Of a DNA stretch of 38,514 bases, positions 8,033-15,813 are shown in pieces. Both the position numbers and the translations under genes were made by a program. A model generated the notes under the pieces. It had not been told where the DNA came from. It worked only from the letters and a program-made list of their open reading frames with translations, and ran no database searches. Source of the stretch: Mycoplasmatota bacterium (GTDB lineage Bacteria > Bacillota_I > Bacilli_A > Izemoplasmatales > Izemoplasmataceae); the NCBI GenBank assembly GCA_030636545.1, contig DAOVWR010000001.1:1-38514 (forward strand), written 5' to 3'. Positions within the stretch are counted from its first letter, which is position 1; each line of letters starts with the position of its first letter.

Positions 8033-8365
8033 TTACCAAATATTTGCGAGAACTATTATCATATAGTTAAAGAATGAAAATAATAAACCAATTGGTGATA
8101 ACAATAATCCTGTGACTGTTTTCCAAATTCTCACATCAGGACCTAACTTGTTTAGATTGTAGACAACAAGTAAGTAAATAAAGACAAAGAATCCCACGAT
8201 AAAGAAGATTCCTGCGGGTAATACTAGTGCCATTAACCAAATTGTTATATCTCCATCTGATAAAATAATTAATGATAAAGTCAAAACATTTACAACAAAC
8301 ATTCCAGTTAAGATGTTAAAGAGAATACTTTCATATTTACTATAGTTTTTTGCGATTTTTTCCAT
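8033..8365 (-). CDS. Small membrane protein of unknown function
   Basis: A 110-residue protein with a short charged N-terminus (MEKIAKNYSKYES) and three clear hydrophobic segments: about residues 14-35 (ILFNILTGMFVVNVLTLSLI), 41-70 (IWLMALVLPAGIFFIVGFFVF...) and 84-108 (TVTGLLLSPIGLLFSFFNYM...). I recognise no family. The ATG at 8365 has AAGGAG at good spacing. It lies upstream of the TPP leader of thiT and downstream of the pdp terminator. A weak -10 (TACAAT, 8388-8383) just upstream suggests its own transcript. No catalytic or binding motif can be seen; a structural or regulatory membrane role is only a guess. Confidence 0.65.
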   Translation of the reverse strand: MEKIAKNYSKYESILFNILTGMFVVNVLTLSLIILSDGDITIWLMALVLPAGIFFIVGFFVFIYLLVVYNLNKLGPDVRIWKTVTGLLLSPIGLLFSFFNYMIIVLANIW

Positions 8366-8366
8366 A

Positions 8367-8498
8367 TTAAGCTCCTTTTCTTATTGTACTGAACAGCCAG
8401 CAAAGGTCATTATTATAAAATATATAAAATGATACCGCTATTCCCATAATACCAATTATTAGTTCGAATATAAAAGAATATGCAAAGAAAAAGGCCAA
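8367..8498 (-). CDS. Possible 43-codon hydrophobic ORF (doubtful)
   Basis: A minus-strand frame from TTG at 8498 to TAA at 8369-8367 encodes one hydrophobic segment (FELIIGIMGIAVSFYIFY) and ends IRKGA. Its TAA is one base from the ATG of the next gene, as in coupled pairs. Against it: there is no ribosome binding site, the only upstream start lies inside the pdp terminator, and AT-rich DNA readily yields such frames. It may be the tail of a lost gene. Confidence 0.2.
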   Translation of the reverse strand: MAFFFAYSFIFELIIGIMGIAVSFYIFYNNDLCWLFSTIRKGA

Positions 8499-8508
8499 TC
8501 GGCCTTTT
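8488..8508 (-). terminator. Terminator of pdp
   Basis: AAAAGGCC and GGCCTTTT pair perfectly around a four-base loop (minus strand 8508-8489), followed by T-rich sequence. The pdp TAA overlaps its 5' arm. Confidence 0.85.
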
Positions 8509-9802
8509 ATTGTGTGATTATTTCTAAGATAATTGATTTCTTTTCTACTTTTTCTTTTGTTACTACGAAAGCTTCTAATACTTCATCTAAGATGTTCTCA
8601 ATGTTATCCTTATTATTGTAAAGAAGTGCTAAAATCTCACCTTTTTCTACTTTATCTCCAACTTTTTTCTTTAAGATAATTCCCACATCAGGATCGATTG
8701 GGTCTTCTTTAGTTTCACGTCCTGCACCTAACTTCATTGCGCCAATTCCGATTGCTAAAGCATCAATTTTTTCAATATATCCTGATTCTGTCGATTTAAC
8801 TTCTAAGATTTCTTTAACATTGATAAATGTATCTAGGTTTTCGATTACTCCACCTTGATATTTTATTAATTCCATTTGTTTATCATAAGCTTCATTATTA
8901 TTTAATTTTTCTAAGATTAATTCTTTTGCTTCTTCTAAAGTTTTTGTAATTCCACCACTGTATACCATATAACTACCAATTTCAACACAAAGCTCAGTTA
9001 AATCAGCTGGTCCATTTCCTTGCAGTGTTTCAATTGCTTCTTTAACTTCTAATCTATTTCCAACTGTAAAGCCTAACGGTTGTGACATATCAGTAATAAA
9101 AGCAACTACTTTCTTTCCAAATGAAGCACCAATATTGACCATTATTTTAGATAATTCACGAGCATCTTCAATTGTCTTCATGAAGGCACCTTCACCAATT
9201 TTGACATCTAAAACAATAACATCACTACCACTAGCTAATTTTTTACTCATAATACTTGAAGCAATTAAGGGAATGCTTGGTACAGTAGCTGTTACATCTC
9301 TTAGAGCATATAACAATTTATCAGCTGGTGTAATTTTTGCAGTTTGTCCAGCGACAGCAATTCCAATATCATTTACTTGTTTGATAAAGTCATCAATTTC
9401 TATATTAATAGACATACCTTCAATACTTTCAAGTTTATCTAATGTTCCACCAGTATGTCCTAATCCTCTACCGCTAAGTTTTGCAACTTTTGCACCACAG
9501 CTAGCTACTAAAGGTCCTAATACTAATGTTGTTTTGTCGCCTACTCCACCTGTAGAATGTTTGTCTACTTTAATGCCATCAATACTACTTAGATCAATTG
9601 TTTCACCACTATTTAAGATAGCTTCAGTAAATGCACTACTTTCTTCATTTGTCATTCCTCTGAAGAAAATAGCCATTAATAAACTACTCATTTGATAATC
9701 TGGAATACTTTTATTTACGTAATTCTCAATGATAAAATTAATTTCTTCTTTTGTAAGAACAAATCCATCTCTTTTCTTTTCAATAAGGTCAACCATTCTC
9801 AT
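8507..9802 (-). CDS. pdp: Pyrimidine-nucleoside phosphorylase
   Basis: Splits thymidine, uridine or deoxyuridine with phosphate to the free base and (deoxy)ribose-1-phosphate. Domain order is the thymidine-phosphorylase one: helical N-terminal part, the phosphate-binding signature KVDKHSTGGVGDKTTLVL near residue 80, then SGRGLGHTGGTLDKLESI, and a C-terminal domain with DPDVGIILKKKVGDKV. With the ATG at 9802 it begins MRMVDLIEKKRDG as in B. subtilis Pdp, and AAGGAG lies 9 bases upstream. An ATG at 9811 touches the ribosome binding site directly and is unlikely to be used. The 431-residue length is normal. Its (d)ribose-1-phosphate product leads, after a phosphopentomutase not seen here, to DeoC. 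It has its own extended -10 promoter next to the plsC stop. Confidence 0.95.
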   Translation of the reverse strand: MRMVDLIEKKRDGFVLTKEEINFIIENYVNKSIPDYQMSSLLMAIFFRGMTNEESSAFTEAILNSGETIDLSSIDGIKVDKHSTGGVGDKTTLVLGPLVASCGAKVAKLSGRGLGHTGGTLDKLESIEGMSINIEIDDFIKQVNDIGIAVAGQTAKITPADKLLYALRDVTATVPSIPLIASSIMSKKLASGSDVIVLDVKIGEGAFMKTIEDARELSKIMVNIGASFGKKVVAFITDMSQPLGFTVGNRLEVKEAIETLQGNGPADLTELCVEIGSYMVYSGGITKTLEEAKELILEKLNNNEAYDKQMELIKYQGGVIENLDTFINVKEILEVKSTESGYIEKIDALAIGIGAMKLGAGRETKEDPIDPDVGIILKKKVGDKVEKGEILALLYNNKDNIENILDEVLEAFVVTKEKVEKKSIILEIITQ

Positions 9803-9824
9803 ATATTTCATCTCCTTGTTTTTA

Positions 9825-9833
9825 ATTATACCA
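9825..9833 (-). promoter_or_regulatory. Extended -10 promoter of pdp
   Basis: The minus strand reads TGGTATAAT, 23 bases before the pdp start. There is no matching -35; the upstream region is the end of plsC. The same nonamer occurs before glgA and thyA. Confidence 0.55.
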
Positions 9834-9841
9834 TAAGTATA

Positions 9842-10678
9842 TTATTTCTTTTTGCGATATTTCTCTTCAAAATCATCTAGTTGAATTTGAATTATTCCTT
9901 TTACTTTTTTAGCTAAATCTTGACTACTTAATTCATGATAATCATCATATTTTAATAGTTCGTGAATATGAACATAAACTTTTTGTCTTCTAAAAGGATA
10001 ATCTTTTAAAATGTTACTAAAATTATAGATAGTAGCAATTAGAATATCAGCCTTAGGTTTTATAGCTAACTTAAAAGCACCAGGCTTAAAGTTTATTAAT
10101 TCATTTCCAAAAGATCTTCGACCTTCTGGGAATATCCCCATAGTCATTCCTGCTTTAACTTGTCTGATACCTTTTACAATTGTTTCAGCTGCGCTTCTAT
10201 CAGCAAATCTTGAAATTGGAATATTACCAAGCAATATAATCCATTTACCAATAACAGGTACGTTAATTAAAGATTCTTTAGCGATAAAACTTATATTATT
10301 TCGTTTAAATATAGGTTTTAAAACGATAATGTCGTAATTTTCCTGATGATTACCAATTAACACAAATTTCTCACTAGGAATATTTTCTTTTCCGGTAGTT
10401 ATAACTTTAACTCTTAAGATATGTAAAGTTAGATTAAGCCATGAATTAGCAAAGCGATGATTGAAGTTGCTTTCAAATTTTGTATCTTTTCTAATGCTTC
10501 CAACTAAACTAAGTAATCCTAGTTGAATAGCAAAAGAGAATATTACTCCTAGTAATAAGCTTACAAAACCAAGCAAATAAAAGCTTAATTCATTAAAACT
10601 ATTAAAATCTAATCCAAATAACATTCCAAATAAGAATGTGATAAGTGCCCAAAGTAAATAAAAACTTAAGATATACAT
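9842..10678 (-). CDS. plsC: 1-acyl-sn-glycerol-3-phosphate acyltransferase (PlsC family)
   Basis: Membrane-bound enzyme that adds the second acyl chain to lysophosphatidic acid, giving phosphatidic acid for phospholipid synthesis. From the ATG at 10678 it has 278 residues. The first 60 or so hold two hydrophobic segments. Acyltransferase motif I is NHQENYD (NHx4D) near residue 108, and motif III is FPEGRRS. IPISRFADRSAAETI and KPGAFKLAIK fit the family. I prefer this start, one base after the folA stop, because AAGGA sits 9 bases upstream; an earlier ATG at 10696 is inside folA. It is cotranscribed with thyA and folA, with no obvious metabolic link beyond growth. The specific lysophospholipid substrate is inferred from the family. 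Confidence 0.88.
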   Translation of the reverse strand: MYILSFYLLWALITFLFGMLFGLDFNSFNELSFYLLGFVSLLLGVIFSFAIQLGLLSLVGSIRKDTKFESNFNHRFANSWLNLTLHILRVKVITTGKENIPSEKFVLIGNHQENYDIIVLKPIFKRNNISFIAKESLINVPVIGKWIILLGNIPISRFADRSAAETIVKGIRQVKAGMTMGIFPEGRRSFGNELINFKPGAFKLAIKPKADILIATIYNFSNILKDYPFRRQKVYVHIHELLKYDDYHELSSQDLAKKVKGIIQIQLDDFEEKYRKKK

Positions 10679-10679
10679 T

Positions 10680-11153
10680 TTATCGTATCCTTTCATAAAT
10701 CGAGAAGGTTAGTTCTCCACTTATTCTTTCGCTAACTTTATTATATTTAGAATAATCAATAGTTTTAAAGAAAACATCACCTTCGAAATCTTTATCTATA
10801 TGTGTAATGTATAATCTATCAGCTAAATCAAGTGTAAGATCATATATTATCTTTCCACCGATGATGAATATTTCTTCATCTTCTGGAAAATTCTTTAAAT
10901 ATGAAATAATGTCATTGGTTTTTTCAACACCATCATATTCATAGTTAGTTAAAGATGCAATAACATTTTTTCTACCAACAAGTGGTTTATTTAAATAAGA
11001 TATAATTGATTTAAAAGTCATCTCACCCATAATGACAGTATTATTCATCGTCATTTCTTTAAAATACTGCATATCTTCTTTATAATGCCAAGGTAGTTTG
11101 TTACCTTTTCCAATGACGTTGTTGTTAGCTATCGCAACAATTAAACTAATCAT
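10680..11153 (-). CDS. folA: Dihydrofolate reductase
   Basis: Reduces dihydrofolate with NADPH, restoring the folate consumed by thymidylate synthase next door. The 157 residues match the family. The N-terminus MISLIVAIANNNVIGKGNKLPW holds the substrate-binding Ala-Ile and the Met20-loop region, and KEDMQYFKEMT carries the catalytic acid. VIMGEMTFKSI is the NADPH-binding loop (usually MGRKTWESI; here Gly-Glu replaces Gly-Arg), and FIIGGKIIYD matches the GGxxxY motif. The ATG overlaps the thyA stop as TAATG, a translational coupling signal. The thyA-folA order is classical. Confidence 0.96.
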   Translation of the reverse strand: MISLIVAIANNNVIGKGNKLPWHYKEDMQYFKEMTMNNTVIMGEMTFKSIISYLNKPLVGRKNVIASLTNYEYDGVEKTNDIISYLKNFPEDEEIFIIGGKIIYDLTLDLADRLYITHIDKDFEGDVFFKTIDYSKYNKVSERISGELTFSIYERIR

Positions 11154-12034
11154 TAGACACTTACCTTACCTTTAATAGGGGGATGAGGTTGATAATTTGA
11201 TAATTTAAAATCCTCATATTTAAAATTTTCAATATTTTTAATATCTTTATTTAGAGTCATTGTTGGTAATGCTTTAGGTAATCTTCTCAATTGCAGCTTG
11301 ATTTGTTCTAAATGATTATTATAGATGTGTGCATCACCTAATGTATGGATAAATTCTCCTGGTTCTAGGTTAGTTACTTGAGCTACCATTAATGTTAATA
11401 AAGCATAACTTGCAATATTGAATGGTACACCTAAAAAGGAATCAGCACTGCGTTGGTAAAGTAAACAACTTAGTTTATTGTTATTCACATAAAAGTGAAA
11501 CATCATATGACATGGCGGTAAAGCCATCTCAGGAACTAGTGGAGGATTCCACGAGTTAATGATTAATCTTCTTGAATAGGGATTATTTTTGATATCTTTT
11601 ATAACCTCAGATAATTGGTCAACATATTTTCCTTCAGGACCTTCAAAATGGCGCCATTGTCTTCCGTAAACAGGACCTAAATTACCATGCTTTTTCGCAA
11701 ATGCATCATCAGTTTTGATTTTTTCAACAAACTCTTCCAGCGTTTCACGATTATAATTAGCCGTTTTTTGAAAATTACGATAAGGCCATTCATTCCATAT
11801 TCTGACGTTGTTGTCGACTAAGTATTTTATATTAGTTTCACCTTTAATAAACCAAAGTAGTTCATGAATAATTGACTTCAAATGAACTTTTTTAGTAGTT
11901 ACTAAAGGAAATCCGTCAGCTAAATCAAATCTCATTTGGTATCCAAAAGTACTTATTGTTCCTGTCCCTGTACGGTCTTCTTTTTTGGATCCTCTATCTA
12001 AAATGTGATGTAATAAATCAAGATATTGTTTCAT
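11153..12034 (-). CDS. thyA: Thymidylate synthase
   Basis: Converts dUMP to dTMP with methylene-tetrahydrofolate, producing the dihydrofolate that FolA recycles. The 293 residues show DRTGTGTISTFGYQMRFDL near residue 20, HELLWFIKGETN near 58, GPVYGRQWR, the catalytic Cys in ALPPCHMMFHFYV, and QRSADSFLGVPFNIASYA. C-terminus IKGKVSV (usually IKAPVAV) is normal. An insertion between residues 90 and 110 makes it longer than the 264-residue E. coli type; such an insert is seen in lactobacillal and staphylococcal ThyA. It heads the thyA-folA-plsC operon behind an extended -10 promoter. The start follows GAGAGGA. Confidence 0.97.
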   Translation of the reverse strand: MKQYLDLLHHILDRGSKKEDRTGTGTISTFGYQMRFDLADGFPLVTTKKVHLKSIIHELLWFIKGETNIKYLVDNNVRIWNEWPYRNFQKTANYNRETLEEFVEKIKTDDAFAKKHGNLGPVYGRQWRHFEGPEGKYVDQLSEVIKDIKNNPYSRRLIINSWNPPLVPEMALPPCHMMFHFYVNNNKLSCLLYQRSADSFLGVPFNIASYALLTLMVAQVTNLEPGEFIHTLGDAHIYNNHLEQIKLQLRRLPKALPTMTLNKDIKNIENFKYEDFKLSNYQPHPPIKGKVSV

Positions 12035-12098
12035 AGGAATCAGTCCTCTCGTATAATAAGTAATTATTCAGTTTTTTTGTGAAAATATCGACTATAAT

Positions 12099-12127
12099 AT
12101 TATACCAAAGTATCGTATATATTGAAA
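12099..12127 (-). promoter_or_regulatory. Promoter of the thyA-folA-plsC operon
   Basis: The minus strand has TGGTATAAT (12107-12099), with a weak TTTCAA -35 (12127-12122) 17 bases further up. The extended -10 is the stronger element. Confidence 0.55.
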
Positions 12128-12150
12128 GAAACAAAAGAAATTAACAGGAA

Positions 12151-12173
12151 AAAAAGTGCAAAATGCACTTTTT
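12151..12173. terminator. Terminator downstream of ssb
   Basis: AAAAAGTGCA and TGCACTTTTT pair perfectly around a three-base loop, with T runs in both orientations. It ends the ssb transcript before the thyA promoter. Confidence 0.85.
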
Positions 12174-12200
12174 TTAATAATATTATATCTGGGGATAATA

Positions 12201-12533
12201 TTATTTATCATTTTTAGTATTTATGAAAGTGATTTTTTCAGCGATGATCTCTGGATAAGAAAACGATTTACCATCTTCATATTCATAGTATTTTTGAGCT
12301 AATCTTGCTTTAACTCCTACTGTAGAGCCTTTTTTACAATATTCTACTGTATTTTCAGCAATGCCACTCCATAAAGTGCATTTCAGAAAATCAGTATCAT
12401 ACTCACCACTTTCAGAATTTTTAAATCCTCTTTGAATAGCTAGTGTTATAGTTGTTACATTGCGACCATCTTCAAGAGTTCTTAATTCTGGATCATAAAC
12501 TAAACGACCTACTAAGATAACTTGGTTTAACAT
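12201..12533 (-). CDS. ssb: Short single-stranded DNA-binding protein
   Basis: OB-fold protein that coats single-stranded DNA. It opens MLNQVILVGRLVYDPELR as SSB proteins do, with TTITLAIQRGFKN, DTDFLKCTLWSGIAENTVEYCKKGS and VGVKARL following. At 110 residues it stops right after the OB fold (EKITFINTKNDK) and lacks the disordered linker and acidic DDDIPF tail that recruits partner proteins. That is the architecture of the accessory SsbB/YwpH type linked to competence, so a full-length SsbA is expected elsewhere, usually between rpsF and rpsR. The gene stands alone between terminators. Its ATG follows GGAGG. Confidence 0.92.
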   Translation of the reverse strand: MLNQVILVGRLVYDPELRTLEDGRNVTTITLAIQRGFKNSESGEYDTDFLKCTLWSGIAENTVEYCKKGSTVGVKARLAQKYYEYEDGKSFSYPEIIAEKITFINTKNDK

Positions 12534-12551
12534 AGAACCTCCTTTTTCATT

Positions 12552-12705
12552 AGTATAGCTAAATTATTCAGAATAGTTTACTTGTGATTTGTAGGCTATA
12601 TGTTCTGGAAAATCACTATTTGCTAAAACAAAGCTACATTAGAGAGAAAATGTATGGATAGCAACTATTATTATCTTTATTTTTATAAAATATTAACATT
12701 TTAGC
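12552..12705 (-). promoter_or_regulatory. ssb upstream region with candidate -10 and an inverted repeat
   Basis: No gene is seen between the lemA terminator and ssb. On the minus strand TATACT (12557-12552) is a usable -10 with a poor -35 (TAAACT, 12580-12575). TTTGCTAAAA (12619-12628) and TTTTAGCAAA (12699-12708) are perfect inverted copies 70 bases apart. Confidence 0.35.
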
Positions 12706-12735
12706 AAAAAAAAAGAACTTTTCAGTTCTCTTTTT
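12706..12735 (-). terminator. Terminator at the 3' end of lemA
   Basis: On the minus strand an AAAGAGAAC arm pairs with GTTCTTTTT around a short loop and is followed by a long T run. It overlaps the lemA stop codon. Confidence 0.75.
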
Positions 12736-13297
12736 AGAAACTAATTTCAACGTCTTCTCTTTTTGAACTTTCTGCTTCAAAGAATTCTTTTTTATCAACA
12801 TGAACCATTCCAGCAACAATACTAGTTGGGAAAGTTACGATCATTGAGTTAATTCTTGAAACATTAGAGTTGTAAATTCTTCTTGCTGCTTGAAGATGTT
12901 CTTCAACATCAGAAATCGAGTTCATTAGATTAGAAAACACTTTTTCTGCTTTCAATTCAGGATAAGCTTCCACTGCAACATTAATTCCAGCTTGGACTCC
13001 ATCCATTTTACCCATAAACTCTTGTTTTTCTTGTAAAGTCAATTTTTTAGGTAATCCTTGACGCCATTTAGTAACATTTTCAAATGTTTCTGATTCGTGT
13101 TTTGCGTAACCTTTTACTGAGTTAACAAGTTTTGATAGTACATCAAAACGTTTTGTTAAAGCTACATCAATTCCTGATTCAGCTTCCTCTACTTTAACTT
13201 CTAATTGTCTTAAACTGTTCATTGTCCCTATGTACCACATAAGTGGACCAATTATTAAAACGACAGCGACGATTGCAATAATTAAACCTGTACTCAT
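12734..13297 (-). CDS. lemA: LemA family membrane protein
   Basis: A 187-residue protein with one N-terminal membrane helix (about residues 4-22, LIIAIVAVVLIIGPLMW) and a long helical-bundle domain outside or at the membrane. The family signature is clear: NSLRQLEVKVEEAESGIDVALTKRFDVLSKLVNSVKGYAKHES at about residues 27-69, and INVAVEAYPELKA, RRIYN and IVAGM later (LemA proteins commonly have AVENYPDLKA and RRxYN). LemA function is not established. It is translationally close to the DUF3137 gene upstream (5-base gap, ribosome binding site AAGGAG inside that gene), a partnership seen widely, so the two probably act together at the membrane. Confidence 0.92.
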   Translation of the reverse strand: MSTGLIIAIVAVVLIIGPLMWYIGTMNSLRQLEVKVEEAESGIDVALTKRFDVLSKLVNSVKGYAKHESETFENVTKWRQGLPKKLTLQEKQEFMGKMDGVQAGINVAVEAYPELKAEKVFSNLMNSISDVEEHLQAARRIYNSNVSRINSMIVTFPTSIVAGMVHVDKKEFFEAESSKREDVEISF

Positions 13298-13302
13298 CTA
13301 AT

Positions 13303-14172
13303 TCACTCCTTTTTAAATATATCGTTATTTAATCTTAATTCTTTTACTATTTCCTGAATTACAAATAATTCTCTTTTGAATTCACTAAATGTTTCTTCGT
13401 TTAGTACTCGAAACATTTTCAATTCAAAGGTATCTCTAAAGTTATTTATACCTATATAAAGATATTTACCTATAAATGAAAAACTGATTTTACCTTTGTT
13501 ATTTTTTTCAAAGTCTCTTAATGCTTCCATTAAGTGAGGTGTTAAAACATAAAATGCAGTATGCTCACTAGTACTATATGTTTTAAATTTCTTGTTAAAA
13601 TCAACACTTTCAAGTTTTATCTTTTTATATTTTCTTTTTATAGTAGGTTTAGATTTTTCTAATACTTGTAAGTAACCATCAAATGATTTGTTAAATTCAA
13701 ATCTAAAGACTCTTCCAAGAAAATAAGTTACATAAGTAGTTCTTGTCCCATTTTCTGTATGTTCAACATGTCTTTCTTGGAGTTTAACATCACTTGAAAC
13801 AAAAGATACTCCATCCATTTTTCCAGCTAAATAATCTTCACTTTGAAAGATATCAGCTCTTTTTAAGAATTCTGTGTTGTAGACAACTGTTTGTGACAAT
13901 CCTTTTAATGGATCAAATACTCCATCTTCTACAAAGGTTACAACAACATCATGTAATACTTCTGATTTAAAGTTCTTCTTAATTCCTGAGAACTTTGCAA
14001 AGCCAATTCCTATAAGTACAAGACCAGGTAAGCCTAATATAAGTCCATAAGGACCATACTCAATTAGTAAAACAAATAAGATTAGTCCAAGTACTAACAA
14101 AATTCCACCAATTACTACATTCTTTTCACTTTTTTTCTTTAATAATTGAAACTTTAGTAGTTTTTCTTCCAT
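13303..14172 (-). CDS. DUF3137-family membrane protein, LemA partner
   Basis: A 289-residue protein with a cytoplasmic N-terminal helix rich in Lys, two adjacent hydrophobic segments at about residues 18-58 (VVIGGILLVLGLILFVLLI, then GLILGLPGLVLIGIGFA), and a mostly beta C-terminal domain. ERHVEHTENGTRTTYVTYFLGRVFRFEFNKSF matches the DUF3137 pattern in which a modified or structured antiparallel section is followed by F-x-G. The assignment is from this pattern, topology and position beside lemA, a known neighbour of DUF3137 genes. No catalytic residues stand out, and the function is unknown. The start follows AGGAGGC. It begins 51 bases after glpK with no clear terminator between, so partial read-through from glpK is possible. 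Confidence 0.75.
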   Translation of the reverse strand: MEEKLLKFQLLKKKSEKNVVIGGILLVLGLILFVLLIEYGPYGLILGLPGLVLIGIGFAKFSGIKKNFKSEVLHDVVVTFVEDGVFDPLKGLSQTVVYNTEFLKRADIFQSEDYLAGKMDGVSFVSSDVKLQERHVEHTENGTRTTYVTYFLGRVFRFEFNKSFDGYLQVLEKSKPTIKRKYKKIKLESVDFNKKFKTYSTSEHTAFYVLTPHLMEALRDFEKNNKGKISFSFIGKYLYIGINNFRDTFELKMFRVLNEETFSEFKRELFVIQEIVKELRLNNDIFKKE

Positions 14173-14223
14173 ATCTTGCCTCCTGTAGTATATTTTACAT
14201 CAAAATCGGTAAAAAACAAACAC

Positions 14224-15714
14224 TTATTTGAACGCTCTTGTCGCACTAACTGCCTTTTGCCAGTTAGAATAAAGAGTATTCCTTTCATCTTTACCCATCT
14301 TAGGAGTAAAGTGTTTATCTTGAATTACAATATTTTCTAATTCAGCTATACTTTTATATAGTCCAGTAGCTAATCCACTAATAAATGCTGCCCCTAAGGC
14401 AGTTGATTCATTAATCTTTGGTCGACTAATTTGGATATTTAAAATATCACTTTGAAATTGCATTAAAAAGTCATTTGCTGAAGCTCCACCATCGACTTTT
14501 AAGATTTTAGGAGTAATTTGTGATTCGAGTGCCATAATATCGATGACATCTTTTGTTTGGTAAGCCAGTGATTCTAGTGTGGCTCTTGTAATGTGAGCTG
14601 TTGTTGTGCCTCTTGTTAGACCAAATATTGCTCCTTTAGCTTCTGTATCCCAGTAAGGCGTACCAAGTCCTACAAATGCAGGGACAACATAAACACCATA
14701 ATTACTGTCAACACTTTTAGCGAGTTCTTCAGAAAAAGCTGCTTCATTAAAGAAGTTTAAGGAATCTCTTAGCCATTGAATTGCACTCCCAGCAACAAAC
14801 ACGCTACCTTCAAGGGCATAAGTAATAACACCATCAATAGAATAAGCAATAGTTGTCAAGAGACCATTTTGTGATAATGTTGGAGTAAGTCCAATATTCA
14901 TAAGCATGAAACATCCGGTACCGTAAGTGTTCTTAATTGCACCTTTTTCTAAACATAGTTGACCAAATAAAGCTGCTTGTTGATCGCCTAAAATACCTGC
15001 GATAGGGATTTCTACACCAAGAAATGCTTGTCTTGCAGTTGTCCCAAAGATACTGTTTGAATCACATACTTCCGGTAAAATAGTTTTATCAATCCCGAGA
15101 ATATCTAGAAGTTCATTATCCCATTTCTTTTCAAATATATTATATAGAAGTGTTCTTGAAGCATTGGTATGGTCAGTTTTATGAACTTTATTACCTGTTA
15201 GTTTATATAAAAGCCAAGTATCTACTGTCCCAAACATTAAGTTACCATCAGCCATTAGTTCTTTAGCAATAGGAACATTATCAAGAATCCATTTTATTTT
15301 TGTTCCGGAAAAATAAGGATCAATTAAGAGTCCTGTCTTTTCTTTAAAGATATTTTCAAGATTACGTTCTTTTAAGTCGTCACAAATATAATTACTTTGT
15401 TTAGATTGCCAGACAATAGCTTTATAAATTGCATTTCCATCTCTTCTATCCCAAAGAATTGTTGTTTCACGTTGGTTAGTTATTCCAATACTTCCAATCT
15501 CTTCAGGAAGTATTTCAGCAATGGCAATACATTCAGCAAGTGTTGATAAAACTGATGTCCAAATATCTTCTGCGTCTTGTTCAACATAGTCTGCTTTTTG
15601 GTAAATCATTTTAAGTTCTTTTTGGCTAGAACTAATAATTTCTCCTTTTTTATTAAAAAGAATCGCTCTTGAAGATGTTGTTCCTTGATCAATTGCAATA
15701 ATATATTCTTTCAA
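14224..15714 (-). CDS. glpK: Glycerol kinase
   Basis: FGGY-family kinase that phosphorylates glycerol with ATP to glycerol-3-phosphate, feeding lipid synthesis and glycolysis. From TTG at 15714 the 496-residue product begins MKEYIIAIDQGTTSSRAILF, the canonical N-terminus. SIGITNQRETTILWDRRDG, YFSGTKIKWILDN, TGCFMLMNIG, and the FGGY signature region (KILKVDGGASANDFLMQFQSD) follow. I chose the TTG because AGAGGTGG is 5 bases upstream; a GTG at 15723 overlaps that ribosome binding site. The His that B. subtilis-type GlpK phosphorylates (HPr-P target) should lie near residue 230; this stretch reads EVCDSNSIFGTT, with Asn/Ser rather than His, so PTS activation may be absent. glpF and glpD are not adjacent. 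Confidence 0.95.
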   Translation of the reverse strand: MKEYIIAIDQGTTSSRAILFNKKGEIISSSQKELKMIYQKADYVEQDAEDIWTSVLSTLAECIAIAEILPEEIGSIGITNQRETTILWDRRDGNAIYKAIVWQSKQSNYICDDLKERNLENIFKEKTGLLIDPYFSGTKIKWILDNVPIAKELMADGNLMFGTVDTWLLYKLTGNKVHKTDHTNASRTLLYNIFEKKWDNELLDILGIDKTILPEVCDSNSIFGTTARQAFLGVEIPIAGILGDQQAALFGQLCLEKGAIKNTYGTGCFMLMNIGLTPTLSQNGLLTTIAYSIDGVITYALEGSVFVAGSAIQWLRDSLNFFNEAAFSEELAKSVDSNYGVYVVPAFVGLGTPYWDTEAKGAIFGLTRGTTTAHITRATLESLAYQTKDVIDIMALESQITPKILKVDGGASANDFLMQFQSDILNIQISRPKINESTALGAAFISGLATGLYKSIAELENIVIQDKHFTPKMGKDERNTLYSNWQKAVSATRAFK

Positions 15715-15735
15715 TAAGACCACCTCTTACTCTCT

Positions 15736-15792
15736 ATTTTATCAAAATATTTTAGATTTTGAAAAGTTATTTATAAATTTCTATGATATAAT
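15736..15792. promoter_or_regulatory. Divergent promoters for glpK (-) and the alpha/beta hydrolase (+)
   Basis: Plus strand: TGATATAAT (15784-15792), a TGn-extended perfect -10 for the hydrolase. Minus strand: TGATAAAAT with TAAAAT at 15741-15736 for glpK, and TTTCAA (15764-15759) 17 bases upstream as a weak -35. I see no cre-like operator here. Confidence 0.5.
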
Positions 15793-15813
15793 TATTCTTA
15801 AGCAGGTGATAGG

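Noticed and set aside
9135..9695. Long plus-strand open frame (186 codons) opposite pdp
   Set aside because: It is antisense to a full, highly conserved phosphorylase and its translation is low-complexity (runs of Pro, Ser, Leu). No ribosome binding site.
12634..12819. 61-codon minus-strand frame overlapping the lemA end
   Set aside because: It reads lemA in another frame, crosses a strong terminator and has a Lys-rich, unnatural composition.
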